Positions 8,638 through 18,800 of a stretch of DNA of 64,000 bases are shown here, one piece after another. Made by a program: the position numbers and the translations under genes. The notes under the pieces are model-generated. The model had not been told where the DNA came from. It saw only the letters and a list, made by a program, of their open reading frames with translations, and searched no databases. The stretch is from Paraburkholderia phosphatilytica (GTDB lineage: Bacteria > Pseudomonadota > Gammaproteobacteria > Burkholderiales > Burkholderiaceae), in contig NZ_QQOA01000003.1 in the NCBI RefSeq assembly GCF_003443895.1, positions 310,001 through 374,000 on the forward strand. The letters are read 5' to 3'. The stretch's first letter is position 1. Every line of letters starts with the position of its first letter.

Positions 8638-10053
8638 ATGACGAAGATACTGCACAGCTTCTACATTAACGGCCGCTGGGTCGAGCCGTGTTCCGGCAAC
8701 ACCATGATCGACCTGATCGATCCCGCTACGGAAACCCGCTACGCCCAGCTCGCGATGGGTACCGCGAAGGACGCGGACCGCGCGGTCGCCGCCGCTTCGG
8801 CCGCGTTTCCATCGTGGTCCGAAACGAGCCGCGACGAGCGGATCGCGCTCCTCGAACGGGTGATCGAACTGTACCGCGCGCGCGTCGACGAGCTGGCCGA
8901 TGCGGTGCGCGGCGAGATCGGCGCGCCAGTCACGCTCTGTAAAACCCTGCAGGTGCCGATCGGCCTCGCGCAGCTGCAGGCGGCCGTCGAAACGCTGCGC
9001 AGCTTCCAGTTCGAGACGCAGCACGTGAAGAGCACCGTCTGCCGCGAGCCAGTCGGCGTCGCGGCGCTCATTACGACGTGGAACTGGCCGCTCAATCAGA
9101 TTGCGGCCAAGCGCGCGCCCGCGCTCGCGGCCGGCTGCACCGTCGTGCTCAAGCCGTCTGAAATCGCGCCGCTCGACGCGGTGCTGTTCGCGCAGATCAT
9201 GCATGACGCGGGCACGCCGCCCGGCGTGTTCAACCTGGTGTTCGGCGAAGGACGCGAGGTCGGTGCGCGCCTTGCGTCGCATCCCGATGTCGACATGGTG
9301 TCCATCACCGGGTCGATGCGCACCGGCGTCGACGTCGCGATCCATGCGGCGCCCACCGTCAAGCGCATCACGCAGGAGCTCGGCGGCAAGTCCGCGCTGC
9401 TGATTCTCGACGACGCCGATCTGCAGACCGCCGTGATGACGGGTATCGGCCAATGCATGGCGAACAGCGGGCAGACCTGCATCGCGCCGACGCGCATGCT
9501 GGTGCCGGCGGCATCGTATGCGCGGGCGGTCGAGATCGCCGCGGCAACGGCCAATGCGATCACCGTCGGCAACCCGGCCGATCCGGACACGAAGATGGGA
9601 CCGATCGCGAGCCGCCTGCACTATCAGCGCGTGCAGCAGGTGATCCGCGCGGCGATCGAGCATGGCGCGCACGTCGTGGCGGGTGGCCCCGGACGGCCGC
9701 CATCGATCGAGCGCGGTTACTACGCGCGGCCCTACGGTATTCGCCGACGTGCACAACGGCATGGCGGTCGCGCGCGAAGAAATCTTCGGCCCGGTCCTCG
9801 CGATGATTCCGTACGAAGGCGAAGAGGAAGCGGTCGCGATCGCGAACGATTCGGAACACGGTCTCGCAGCCTACGTCGCGTCCGCAGACACAGCGCGCGC
9901 GAGGCGCGTCTGCGGGTGGGCACCGTGCGGATCAACGGCGCGATGCTCGACATCATGGTGCCGTTCGGCGGCTACAGGCGCTCCGGCAACGGCCGCGAAT
10001 ACGGCCCGGCGGGCCTCGCGGAATTCCTCGAGTACAAGTCGATCACGCTTTGA
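8638..10053 (+). CDS. Aldehyde dehydrogenase family protein with two compensating frameshifts
   Basis: NAD(P)-dependent oxidation of an unidentified aldehyde is the family role. GGAGG lies 11 bp before the ATG. The catalytic residues are present: Glu247 in TQELGGK and Cys281 in NSGQTCIAP. The frame stays open for 471 codons, but homology leaves it near 9730-9733 (one extra base in a GGCCCT run) and returns near 9896-9905 (one base short in a GCGCGCGCG run). Between these points the family sequence [20 protein letters not shown] continues in the next frame. As written, about 57 residues, including the EIFGP cofactor-binding motif, are replaced by unrelated sequence, so the product would probably be inactive. 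A hairpin terminator follows. Confidence 0.8.
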   Translation: MTKILHSFYINGRWVEPCSGNTMIDLIDPATETRYAQLAMGTAKDADRAVAAASAAFPSWSETSRDERIALLERVIELYRARVDELADAVRGEIGAPVTLCKTLQVPIGLAQLQAAVETLRSFQFETQHVKSTVCREPVGVAALITTWNWPLNQIAAKRAPALAAGCTVVLKPSEIAPLDAVLFAQIMHDAGTPPGVFNLVFGEGREVGARLASHPDVDMVSITGSMRTGVDVAIHAAPTVKRITQELGGKSALLILDDADLQTAVMTGIGQCMANSGQTCIAPTRMLVPAASYARAVEIAAATANAITVGNPADPDTKMGPIASRLHYQRVQQVIRAAIEHGAHVVAGGPGRPPSIERGYYARPYGIRRRAQRHGGRARRNLRPGPRDDSVRRRRGSGRDRERFGTRSRSLRRVRRHSAREARLRVGTVRINGAMLDIMVPFGGYRRSGNGREYGPAGLAEFLEYKSITL

Positions 10054-10077
10054 ACGGGTGACACCGGCGGGCAATAA

Positions 10078-10109
10078 AAAAGCCCTGGTCCCAACGGGAC
10101 AGGGCTTTT
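10078..10109 (+). terminator. Intrinsic terminator after aldehyde dehydrogenase
   Basis: AAAAGCCCT (10078-10086) pairs with AGGGCTTTT (10101-10109), extended inside by GTCCC/GGGAC around an AAC loop with one bulged G. A T run follows on the plus strand and an A run precedes it, so it may work both ways. Confidence 0.85.
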
Positions 10110-10149
10110 AGCGGGCAGACGAGGCTGCCCGGGTACCGCTGCTGCTTGT

Positions 10150-10960
10150 TGACTGCGTGTTACGGGTCAACCGCGACGCTGGTACGGCCACTGCTGGCGT
10201 CGCTGCTTCGAGATGCTGTTACGGGTTACGGCTACCGCGTGCTGCGTTGATGCGTTCTGACAGGGGGTATGGCTTACCGGTACTGCTGCGAGACTTGAAC
10301 CTTGAACCGCGAATTCAACTTCAACTGCGACTGCGACTTCGAATACAAACCTGCGAATACGACTGCGCTGCTGCCACTTCAACCGCGATGCTGCGTACTG
10401 CGACTTCCGGTCCTGATACGACGACTGCACCCAACCCCTTCCGGACTGCTGTTCATCGGCCGCCTGACCTGGCGCGGCTCGTTGGAGATGGCGCTCCTGC
10501 ACTGCCAGCGCTGTTGCCATCCCTGCTGCGGGTACTTCGACTGCAACTGCTACCGCTACTGCTACTGCTACTTCAACCGCTACTGCTACTTCAACCGCTA
10601 CTGCTACTGCAAACCACTACTTCAACCAGCCTCATCCCTTCCACTGCTTACCGCGTATTGCGCACTGCGACCAACCTCAACACCTGATGCTGACTACAAC
10701 TGCATTTACGACCGCTACCACGACTTCTTTAATCCACCTGCCGATGTTGCCAGTACGACCACTTCGACTACGACCGAGATTACGACCACTACTGCGACTG
10801 CGTGCATCCTGACTGCGTGAACGGCGACTTCGACCACGACTTCCACTCCCACGTCTGACTACGACCTGCGACCTGCAAACCACGAATCACAAACCACAAA
10901 CGACAACTGCCCGACTCCAACTGCCAGCGACTTCCGACTACCTGCTACGAGGTTGTCTAC
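10150..10960. repeat. Non-coding degenerate repeat region with strong strand skew
   Basis: About 800 bp composed largely of variants of CTGCGACT, CTGCTACT and CTTCAAC on the plus strand, poor in G. Frames across it yield Cys/Tyr/Thr-rich low-complexity peptides on both strands and no ribosome sites, so I read it as non-coding. The most regular portion is the tandem repeat at 10561-10615. The remaining stretch to 11196 shows no gene. Confidence 0.65.
10561..10615. repeat. Tandem repeat, 18-bp unit, about three copies
   Basis: The unit GCTACTGCTACTTCAACC occurs exactly at 10561-10578 and 10579-10596, and a third copy at 10597-10615 has diverged at its end. It lies within the larger skewed region. 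Confidence 0.85.
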
Positions 10961-11196
10961 AGCGCGACGCGGGGGGATGACCGCGGCGATGGGCTCACAA
11001 CCGTCTGCACCATGGAAAGCAGTGTAGCGGCACGTGCGCCGATCCAATCGGTCGAAACAACGGGGATTGCGGGCGCAGTTCGGCGAATCGGGCCCGAAGC
11101 CGCACCGCGGCAGCGCGCCGCAACCCGCCCCGGATGGCGCGGAGCGCAAGCGAACGCATCTATACTGGTCGTTCGCAAGATGGGAGCCGACAGCAG

Positions 11197-11430
11197 ATGA
11201 ATGTGATCGAACAGCTGGAAGAACTGCAGAAGACCGATCAGCAGATGGCCGACGCCGAGCGCAGGCTGCACCGCGAGATCGCCGAGATCCGTCGCCGCCA
11301 GGTGGAGGGCCGCGACGTCGAGAACGGCGATGCGCTGATCGCGAAAATGGACAAGACCCTCCAGGACCTGCATACGCATCGCGAGACGATCCTGCGCGAA
11401 GTCGACCGGCTGCGACGGCCGGTGAACTGA
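11197..11430 (+). CDS. Small coiled-coil protein, hypothetical
   Basis: 77 aa beginning MNVIEQLEELQKTDQQMADA, almost entirely charged amphipathic helix with heptad-like spacing of Leu/Ile/Met; no signal peptide or membrane segment. GGGAG lies about 10 bp before the chosen ATG; an earlier in-frame ATG at 11134 lacks such a site. The codon bias fits a real gene. Function unknown; no operon partner, as the next gene starts 132 bp away. Confidence 0.6.
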   Translation: MNVIEQLEELQKTDQQMADAERRLHREIAEIRRRQVEGRDVENGDALIAKMDKTLQDLHTHRETILREVDRLRRPVN

Positions 11431-11562
11431 GCCTGCCTGATAACTCGCGAAGATCGCGCGAAGCAGGCCGCGCGATACGCGCCAAGTGAACCCCCCGCCC
11501 CACACCTGAAACTACGCGGCGTCAGCCGATGCAGGTTGCGGGCTTCTGGTATCGTCTCGCAC

Positions 11563-12549
11563 ATGCAAACCATCCTGTCCGTCGAGAACCTCTCGAAAGT
11601 CTATGCATCGGGGTTCCGTGCGCTCAAGCACATCAATCTGGAGATCCGCCGCGGCGAGATTTTCGCGCTGCTCGGGCCGAACGGCGCGGGCAAGACGACG
11701 CTGATCAGCATCATCTGCGGCATCGTCAACGCGAGCGAAGGCAGCGTGCACGTCGCGGGTCACGACATCCTCACGGACTACCGCGCCGCGCGCTCGCTGA
11801 TCGGGCTCGTGCCGCAGGAACTGACCACCGACGCGTTCGAAACCGTGTGGGCCACCGTGTCGTTCAGCCGCGGCCTGTTCGGCAAGCCGAAGAATCCCGC
11901 ATACGTGGAGCGCGTGCTGCGCGATCTGTCGCTGTGGGAGAAGCGCGACAGCAAGATCATCACGCTGTCGGGCGGCATGAAGCGCCGCGTGCTGATCGCG
12001 AAGGCGCTCGCGCATGAACCGCAGATCCTGTTTCTCGACGAACCGACGGCGGGCGTCGACGTCGAACTGCGACGCGACATGTGGCGCCTCGTGCGCGGGC
12101 TGCAGTCGAGCGGCGTGACGATCATCCTGACCACCCACTACATCGACGAAGCGGAAGAGATGGCGGACCGGATCGGCGTGATCAACGGTGGCGAGATCAT
12201 GCTGGTCGAAGACAAGGCCGTGCTGATGCACAAGCTCGGCCGCAAGCAGCTGACGCTGCAGCTCGAAGCGCCGCTCGCGGCGATTCCGCCCGCGCTCGCC
12301 GGCTGGAATCTGGAGCTGGCGAAAGGCGGCAACGAGCTCACGTACACGTACGACGCCGAAAGCGAACACAACGACATCATCACGCTGCTCAAGGATCTGA
12401 ACGACGCCGGGATCGGCTTCAAGGATCTGCAGACCACGCAGAGCTCGCTCGAAGACATCTTCGTGAGTCTCGTCGGCAAGGAATCCGCGGCAGCAGCAAA
12501 CACAGCGGCAAGCGCCGAAGAACGCAAAGGACAGGTGGCCGGGCGATGA
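11563..12549 (+). CDS. ABC-2 exporter ATP-binding protein (YadG-like)
   Basis: 328-aa ATPase of an ABC exporter. Walker A is GPNGAGKTT, the signature is LSGGMKRR, Walker B is [12 protein letters not shown] and the switch His is in TTHYIDEA. The C-terminal extension of about 90 residues after the nucleotide-binding domain is normal for the CcmA/YadG group. Its stop overlaps the start of the permease gene (ATGA), so the two are translationally coupled. The substrate of E. coli YadGH relatives is not established. Confidence 0.93.
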   Translation: MQTILSVENLSKVYASGFRALKHINLEIRRGEIFALLGPNGAGKTTLISIICGIVNASEGSVHVAGHDILTDYRAARSLIGLVPQELTTDAFETVWATVSFSRGLFGKPKNPAYVERVLRDLSLWEKRDSKIITLSGGMKRRVLIAKALAHEPQILFLDEPTAGVDVELRRDMWRLVRGLQSSGVTIILTTHYIDEAEEMADRIGVINGGEIMLVEDKAVLMHKLGRKQLTLQLEAPLAAIPPALAGWNLELAKGGNELTYTYDAESEHNDIITLLKDLNDAGIGFKDLQTTQSSLEDIFVSLVGKESAAAANTAASAEERKGQVAGR

Positions 12550-13307
12550 ATCTCTACGCGATCCGCGCGATCTACCGCTTCGAGATGGCGCGCACGTGGC
12601 GCACGCTGATGCAGAGCATCATCGCGCCGGTGATCTCCACTTCGCTCTACTTCGTCGTGTTCGGTTCCGCGATCGGCTCGCGCATCCGCGAAGTGAACGG
12701 CGTCAGCTACGGCGCGTTCATCGTGCCGGGGCTGATCATGCTGTCGCTGCTGTCGCAGAGCATCTCGAACGCGTCGTTCGGCATCTACTTTCCGCGCTTC
12801 ACGGGCACGATCTACGAGCTGCTGTCCGCGCCCGTGTCGTATCTCGAGATCGTGGTCAGCTATGTCGGTGCGGCGGCAACCAAATCGGTGCTGCTCGGGC
12901 TCATCATTCTCGCCACGGCCGCGCTGTTCGTGCCGCTGCAGATCCAGCATCCGGTGTGGATGATCCTGTTCCTGCTGCTCACCGCGGTCACGTTCAGCCT
13001 GCTCGGCTTCATCATCGGCATCTGGGCCAACAGCTTCGAGAAGCTGCAGCTGGTGCCGCTCTTGATCATCACGCCGCTCACGTTCCTCGGCGGCAGTTTC
13101 TATTCGGTCGAAATGCTGCCGCCCGTGTGGAAGATCGTCACGCTGTTCAATCCGATTGTCTATCTCGTCAGCGGCTTTCGCTGGAGTTTCTACGGTCAAG
13201 CCGACGTCGACGTGTCGGTGAGCATCGGCATGACGGCGCTGTTCCTCGCGGTGTTCCTCGCGATCACCGCGTGGATCTTCAAGACCGGCTACCGGCTGAA
13301 GAACTGA
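12546..13307 (+). CDS. ABC-2 family exporter permease (YadH-like)
   Basis: 253 aa with about six transmembrane helices and the conserved ABC-2 core: [12 protein letters not shown] early, [14 protein letters not shown] in the middle, and [19 protein letters not shown] followed by [12 protein letters not shown] near the end. Pairs with the ATPase, with a 4-bp overlap. The last 29 bp overlap the convergent EamA transporter gene. Confidence 0.93.
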   Translation: MNLYAIRAIYRFEMARTWRTLMQSIIAPVISTSLYFVVFGSAIGSRIREVNGVSYGAFIVPGLIMLSLLSQSISNASFGIYFPRFTGTIYELLSAPVSYLEIVVSYVGAAATKSVLLGLIILATAALFVPLQIQHPVWMILFLLLTAVTFSLLGFIIGIWANSFEKLQLVPLLIITPLTFLGGSFYSVEMLPPVWKIVTLFNPIVYLVSGFRWSFYGQADVDVSVSIGMTALFLAVFLAITAWIFKTGYRLKN

Positions 13308-14205
13308 GCACGGTCGTCGCCCGCGGCGCGGGCGGCTTCGCAAAGCGGCGCCCGAGCGCCACGCAGCCCACCACCACCGTCGTCACGACGATCATCGAAG
13401 GCGGGATCCGCTCGCCTAGCAACAGCGCCGACAGCAGCAGGCCGAAGAACGGCTGCAGCAGCTGCAGCTGCCCGACGCTCGCAATGCCGCCGAGCGCCAG
13501 GCCGCGATACCAGAACACGAAGCCGATCAGCATGCTGAAGAGCGACACGTACGCGAGCCCGCCCCACGCGGCCACGCCAATCTGCGCGAACGACGCCGGC
13601 CGCGCCCACACCGCGAGCGGCACCATCACCGGCAGCGACAGCACCAGCGCCCACGAGATCACCTGCCAGCCGCCGAGCTGGCGCGACAGCCGCGCGCCCT
13701 CCGCATAACCGAGCCCGCACACGACGATCGCCGCGACCATCAGCGCGTCGCCCAGCGGCGATGCGCTGACGCCGTTGCGCATCGCGAACGCGACCACCGC
13801 CGCGCTGCCGAGCGCCGCGAACAGCCAGAACGCGGGACGCGGCCGCTCGCCGCCGCGGATCACGCCGAAGATCGCCGTCGACATCGGCAGCAAGCCGATG
13901 AACACGACCGCGTGCGCGGACGTGATGTGCCGCAGCGCGAGCGCGGTGAGCAGCGGAAAGCCGACCACCACGCCCAGCGCGACGACGACGAGCGGCGCCA
14001 CATCGCGCCTCGCCGGCCGTGCTTCGCGAAACGCGACGAGCAGCAGCAGGCCTAAAAGCCCCGCGATGGTGGCGCGGGCGACGGTCAGAAACAGCGGATC
14101 GAAGCCGTGCATGCCCTGCACGGCGAGGCGGGTGGCCGGGAGCGACGCGCTGAAGATCAGCACGCCGGCGAAGCCGGAAAGCCAGCCGTTGGTGGTTCGG
14201 TTCAT
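13279..14205 (-). CDS. DMT superfamily (EamA) transporter
   Basis: 308 aa with about ten predicted transmembrane helices and two EamA repeats, the usual plan for drug/metabolite exporters. The start at 14205 ([12 protein letters not shown]) is preferred to one at 14253 because it places the first helix right after a short polar N-terminus. The gene is divergent from a MocR regulator, the usual arrangement when a MocR protein controls a neighbouring EamA exporter. The substrate is unknown. Confidence 0.9.
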   Translation of the reverse strand: MNRTTNGWLSGFAGVLIFSASLPATRLAVQGMHGFDPLFLTVARATIAGLLGLLLLVAFREARPARRDVAPLVVVALGVVVGFPLLTALALRHITSAHAVVFIGLLPMSTAIFGVIRGGERPRPAFWLFAALGSAAVVAFAMRNGVSASPLGDALMVAAIVVCGLGYAEGARLSRQLGGWQVISWALVLSLPVMVPLAVWARPASFAQIGVAAWGGLAYVSLFSMLIGFVFWYRGLALGGIASVGQLQLLQPFFGLLLSALLLGERIPPSMIVVTTVVVGCVALGRRFAKPPAPRATTVLSSSAGSRS

Positions 14206-14300
14206 CTCGGGGTCTTGAACGACGGATTGAAGAAACAGATCGACAGTGTCCACCCATCGCCCGAAAAAGGTAAGCTACAAACCAGTACGATTCACACAAA

Positions 14301-14325
14301 CTGTACTTATCCTGGAGCAGTACAG
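14301..14325. promoter_or_regulatory. Probable MocR operator
   Basis: CTGTACT at 14301-14307 and AGTACAG at 14319-14325 form a 7-bp inverted repeat ending directly before the regulator's ATG; a further CAGTAC occurs at 14283-14288. Its position between the divergent transporter and regulator genes suggests autoregulation and control of the exporter. The repeat is seen; the binding is inferred. Confidence 0.6.
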
Positions 14326-15762
14326 ATGGCCGAAGACAACCTCGATCTGCCGTCGCCGCGCGCGGCGGCGGGCACCCGGGTCGCGCGGGTGATGAACACG
14401 CTGCGGCAGCGCATCGCGAGCCGCGCGCTGACGCCAGGCGCGCGCGTGCCGTCGATCCGCTCGATGACGGACAGCCTCGGCGTGTCGAAATCGACGGTCG
14501 TCGATGCGTACGACCGGCTGGTGGCCGAAGGCGTGATCGAGGCGCGACGCGGCTCCGGTTTCTTCGTGTCGGGTCACGCGCCGCCGCTTGCACTCGCGGA
14601 TCTCGGGCCGCGGCTCGATCGCGAGATCGATCCGCTGTGGCTCACGCGGCAATCGCTCGACAGCGGCAGCGACGCGCTGAAGCCCGGCTGCGGCTGGTTG
14701 CCGGCATCGTGGCTGCCGGCCGACGAAATCCGCCGCGCGATGCGCGCGCAGGCCCGCGATGCCGACGCACTGCTGACCGACTACGCGTCGCCGCACGGCC
14801 TGCCCGCGTTGCGCCAGCAGCTCGCGTGGCGCGTCGGGCAGCACGGCATCGAGGTCACGCCGGAACAGCTGATGCTGACCGACGGCGGCACGCATTCGCT
14901 CGACCTGGTCTGCCGTTTTCTGCTGGAGCCGGGCGATACCGTCGTGATCGACGATCCGTGCTACTTCAATTTTCGCGCGTTGCTGCGCGCGCATCGGGCG
15001 AACGTGGTCAGCGTGCCGTATACGCCGAACGGGCCCGATCTCGCGCAGTTCGAGCGCGTGCTGACCGAGCATCGTCCGCGGCTCTACGTGACGAACTCGG
15101 TGCTGCACAATCCGACCGGCGCGAGTCTCGCGCCGGCGGTCGCGCACCGGTTGCTGAAGCTCGCGAGCGAGCACGATCTGCTGATCGTCGAAGACGACAT
15201 CTTCGCCGACTTCGACAGCGATCCCGCGCCGCGCCTCGCCGCGTTCGACGGACTCGAACGCGTGATCCTCGTCGGCAGCTATTCGAAGACGCTGTCCGCC
15301 GCGGTGCGTTGCGGCTATATCGCCGCGCGCGGCGACTGGCTCGAACCGCTGGTCGACCTGAAGCTCGCGACGTCGTTCGGCAACGGGCAACTGGCGGCGT
15401 CGGTCGTGCACCGGCTGCTCGTCGACGGCACCTACCGGCGGCATCTGGAAGCGCTGCGCGCGAAGCTCGCCGACGCGATGAGCGGCATGACGCGCCGGTT
15501 GCTGTCCGCGGGTCTCGACGTGTGGACACCGCCGCGCGCCGGGATGTTCGTGTGGGCGATGCTGCCTGACGGACTCGACGCGGCCCACGTCGCGCGCAAG
15601 GCGCTCGCGGACGACGGCGTGGTGTTCGCGCCGGGCAACGTGTTCAGCGCGTCGCAGTCGGCGAGCGGATATCTGCGCTTCAATGCTTCGCAGTGCGCAC
15701 AACCGAAAGTGTTCGACGCGCTGGCGAGCGCGATGAACGCGGCGCGACGCGAACGCGGCTGA
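14326..15762 (+). CDS. MocR-family regulator (GntR HTH fused to PLP aminotransferase fold)
   Basis: 478 aa. An N-terminal winged helix (ARVMNTLRQRIASRALTPGARVPSIRSMTDSLGVSKSTVVDAYDRL, about residues 20-70) is followed by a class I aminotransferase-like domain. In that domain the PLP lysine sits in GSYSKTLSAAVRCGY and the pyrimidine-binding Asp in EDDIFADF. MocR proteins sense a PLP-linked amino compound and control a nearby gene, here most likely the divergent EamA transporter. The ATG at 14326 abuts the operator-like repeat, so RNA polymerase access may be blocked by bound protein. Confidence 0.92.
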   Translation: MAEDNLDLPSPRAAAGTRVARVMNTLRQRIASRALTPGARVPSIRSMTDSLGVSKSTVVDAYDRLVAEGVIEARRGSGFFVSGHAPPLALADLGPRLDREIDPLWLTRQSLDSGSDALKPGCGWLPASWLPADEIRRAMRAQARDADALLTDYASPHGLPALRQQLAWRVGQHGIEVTPEQLMLTDGGTHSLDLVCRFLLEPGDTVVIDDPCYFNFRALLRAHRANVVSVPYTPNGPDLAQFERVLTEHRPRLYVTNSVLHNPTGASLAPAVAHRLLKLASEHDLLIVEDDIFADFDSDPAPRLAAFDGLERVILVGSYSKTLSAAVRCGYIAARGDWLEPLVDLKLATSFGNGQLAASVVHRLLVDGTYRRHLEALRAKLADAMSGMTRRLLSAGLDVWTPPRAGMFVWAMLPDGLDAAHVARKALADDGVVFAPGNVFSASQSASGYLRFNASQCAQPKVFDALASAMNAARRERG

Positions 15763-15801
15763 CGCAGCGAAGCAACCCAAAGCAAAGCGCGCTGCGAAAC
15801 G

Positions 15802-18800
15802 TCAATGCGCGCCGCGCGGTATCGGGTGCAAGGTCGCCTCCTGTTCGTCAGGCGATTCGGTGAGGAACTGCCTGAACGCCTGAATCTGCGCCTGCGTGAT
15901 CGTCGAGCTGCCGTTCGGCCCCTGTCCAACCGACTGTTCCTTCGCATACGTCGCGATACGATCGGCTTCGTCGCCGTCGCTCAGCGACTTCATCCACGCG
16001 ATCATGTCCGCGTTGGTCTTGCCCTGCTCGCGGAAATACGCGGTGATGAAGCCGCCGGCGCTGGTGCCGCCTTCGATCGTCGTCATGTGGCGCGTCATCG
16101 GGTCGGAGATGCTGTCCGGCACGCCCTGCGCATCGAGCCACGCGCGATCCACGTCGAGCGAATGCGCGGCCTGATGCAGGCTGACGCCGAACTGCACGAG
16201 CGCCGCGAGAAAATTGACCACGACACCCACGCCGGTCCACGCATCGGCAGACAGCCCGAGCAAGGTTTTGCCCGCCAGCTCGGCAATGGTTTCGGTGCCG
16301 AATTCGCCGGCCATCTGCGACCCGGCCTTGCCGAGGAACGTCAGCGCGGCAAACGCGCCGCCGCCATAGGCAATCTGGCTGCCGAGATTGTCGCCGGGCG
16401 CATTGGCGAGCGCACCGATGCCAAACACCGTGGACACGAAATACGCGAAATCCGCGGTGTCGCCGAGCACGCTGCCCACCGCGAACTTGAGTGACGTGCT
16501 CAATCCCGAAGGCAGATCCGATTCGTCGAGACTGGTCCTGATCGAATTCAACAGCGCGCGCGTCGGCGTGTCGGCCACGGGCGCCTCGGCGGGATGCTCG
16601 ACGATCGATCCGAAGAACGCCTGCTTCCAGTTCGGATTGATGAAATCGGCCAGCTCCGTCGCGGCGAAATAGAGCTGGTTCACGCCGAACGCAACGTTGT
16701 CGTATTCGAGCGGCTTCGTCGTGCTCTGCGGCGCCGTGCCGATCAGATAGGCGGCATTGAACGACCACAGCGCGGCCATCGCACCGCTCGCGCCGCGCAA
16801 GCCCGCCGCATCGAACGTCGACTTCGGTACGGGCGCCGGATCGTCGGGTGTTGCCGAGGGCTGGCCCACCAGGAAGTTGAGAATGCTTTGCACACCTTTG
16901 GAAAGGTTGCCGTCCCGCTGCGACGCGTGACCCATTTCCTCGGCCGCGTACGCCGAGCCTGACACGATGGTCCGCGACAGCCACCAGAACTGCGTGAACG
17001 GCACCTTGCTGGCCATCTGCTCCGCGTTGCCGTTCGTCGCGGTACTGATCGCCGAGTTCCATGCTTTCTGGAAGTTGCTCGACGCCGTGACCGGATAGAA
17101 CGAGAGGTCGGGCTCATCCGACGTGTAGCCCGACGCACCCCGGATCTGCGGATACGCGTCGAGCACGTTCTGCATCGAACGCAGCGTGAGGAGTGCCTGC
17201 GTCTGGTCGCCGATGTCCTTCAGCACGGTAGGCGTCATCAGCTTCTTCTGGATGCCCTGCAGCGTGGCCGTGTTCGCCTGCTGCTGCGATTTGCTCGCGC
17301 CTGACGGAGGGGTGGTCAGCAGACTGCCCCACTCGCTCTGGCCTGCCGCAAGCGGAATATCGTCGCCCTGGATCCGGCTCTCCAGCGGATCCAGAACGTT
17401 CTTCGTGTAGTTGTCGAGGCCGAAGCGCAGCGCATCGATGACCGAGTCGTCGGAGAGGCTGTTACCCCGCGAACCGGGATCGCGTCCCGCGTGGACATCG
17501 GCTGCCGCTATCGCGACCGGCAAAGCGACGTTGCCCAGTGCGACGTCCGAAGTCGTCGCGCCGCCAATCGCCTGCGAGCCGCCCGGCTTGTTGCTGATGT
17601 ACGTCGCGATCGCATCGACCGCCGATTTTCCCGTCAGCCCTTGACCTCGAGACTGCGGGCTGTTCGCGGGCGCGAGCGCATCGCTCGTGAACGCGTCCTG
17701 GCAGGCCGCGCCCAACGCGGAGAGCCCCGACGAGAAATCCGCCTCCGACATCAGCGGCGCGTTCGAGTTCACGTCGCTGCCGTCGCCGCCGAGGTCCTGC
17801 ATGTCGTACGCGCCATCGACGAAATGCTTCATCGCCGCCATCACGCGCGGATCGTTCATGATCGCCGCAATCTGCCCCGAGGTCCTGTACGGCGCATTGG
17901 TCGTCGGATCGATCGCGAGGTTGACCTCTTTCTGCAACTGCACCATGCCGGCGGCAGGACTGCGCTGCGAAGCCGCGACGATGCGATCGACAGGCTCGTC
18001 GACCAGCACGGTCTGCAGCACGTTGTCGACCACCTGCTTCATGACGGGCGCAGCAGCAGCGTTCAGATAACTCACATAGCAACCGCCGCGCGCCGCGACG
18101 GCCGCACGCACCGCGTTCGCATCGCCGCCCGACTGCTGCCATGCCGCCTCCGCGACCGCATGCAGCTGGCTGGTCGCATCGCGCGTGAGCGCCGCCGTGT
18201 CGCCGCTCGCCTGATCGTGCACGAGCGTGCCGAGCGCATTCGGCGCGCGGCCCTGCGCGGTCCATTGCGCAGTGACGTCCTGCTCCGCGCCACTCAACGC
18301 CTCCTGGAAGACGTGACTCTCCGGTGCGCGCGCCGCGATCGGCGCGGCCAGCGCGCTGAGCTGCGACACCGGATCGGGCATGTTCTGCGCCGCATAGTTC
18401 AGCTCGCTCGCAATGGACTGCCGCAGCGGCGCGAGCATGCTCGTCACCTGATCGCCGTCGTACTTGTTGCGCCATTCGCTGGTGGGCATCGCATCGAGCG
18501 AGGCCAGCGACGCCAGGTCCTGGCGCTGCTGCTGAAGCATCCCGAGACGGGTCGAATCCAGCACCGTGACGGTTGCGTTGATCTGCAGATGATGCGCCGC
18601 GTCCGGCGAATTCGCGGGCCGGCTGTCGAACGGTTGCGGATCGAGCGAATTCGAAGCCGCGAGCTCCTGCAGAAACTGCGAGGGGTTGTGCGGATCGACG
18701 AGCGGCGACTGCTCGTACACCTGCCATGGCGTCTCGCCCGGCGCCAACTGCGTCTGCGAGATCCCCACGGGCGCGTCGTTGCCCGCGACGGTGCCCGCGA

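Noticed and set aside
8201..8641. 146-aa frame whose stop overlaps the aldehyde dehydrogenase start
   Set aside because: The overlap suggested coupling, but the composition is random, there is no ribosome site and it lies in the AT-rich intergenic tract.
10561..10615. CRISPR-like array
   Set aside because: The repeats are contiguous 18-bp units without spacers and no cas gene is near.
10302..10820. 172-aa Cys/Tyr-rich frame
   Set aside because: It is translation of the skewed repeats; no start signal and equal-length frames exist on other strands.
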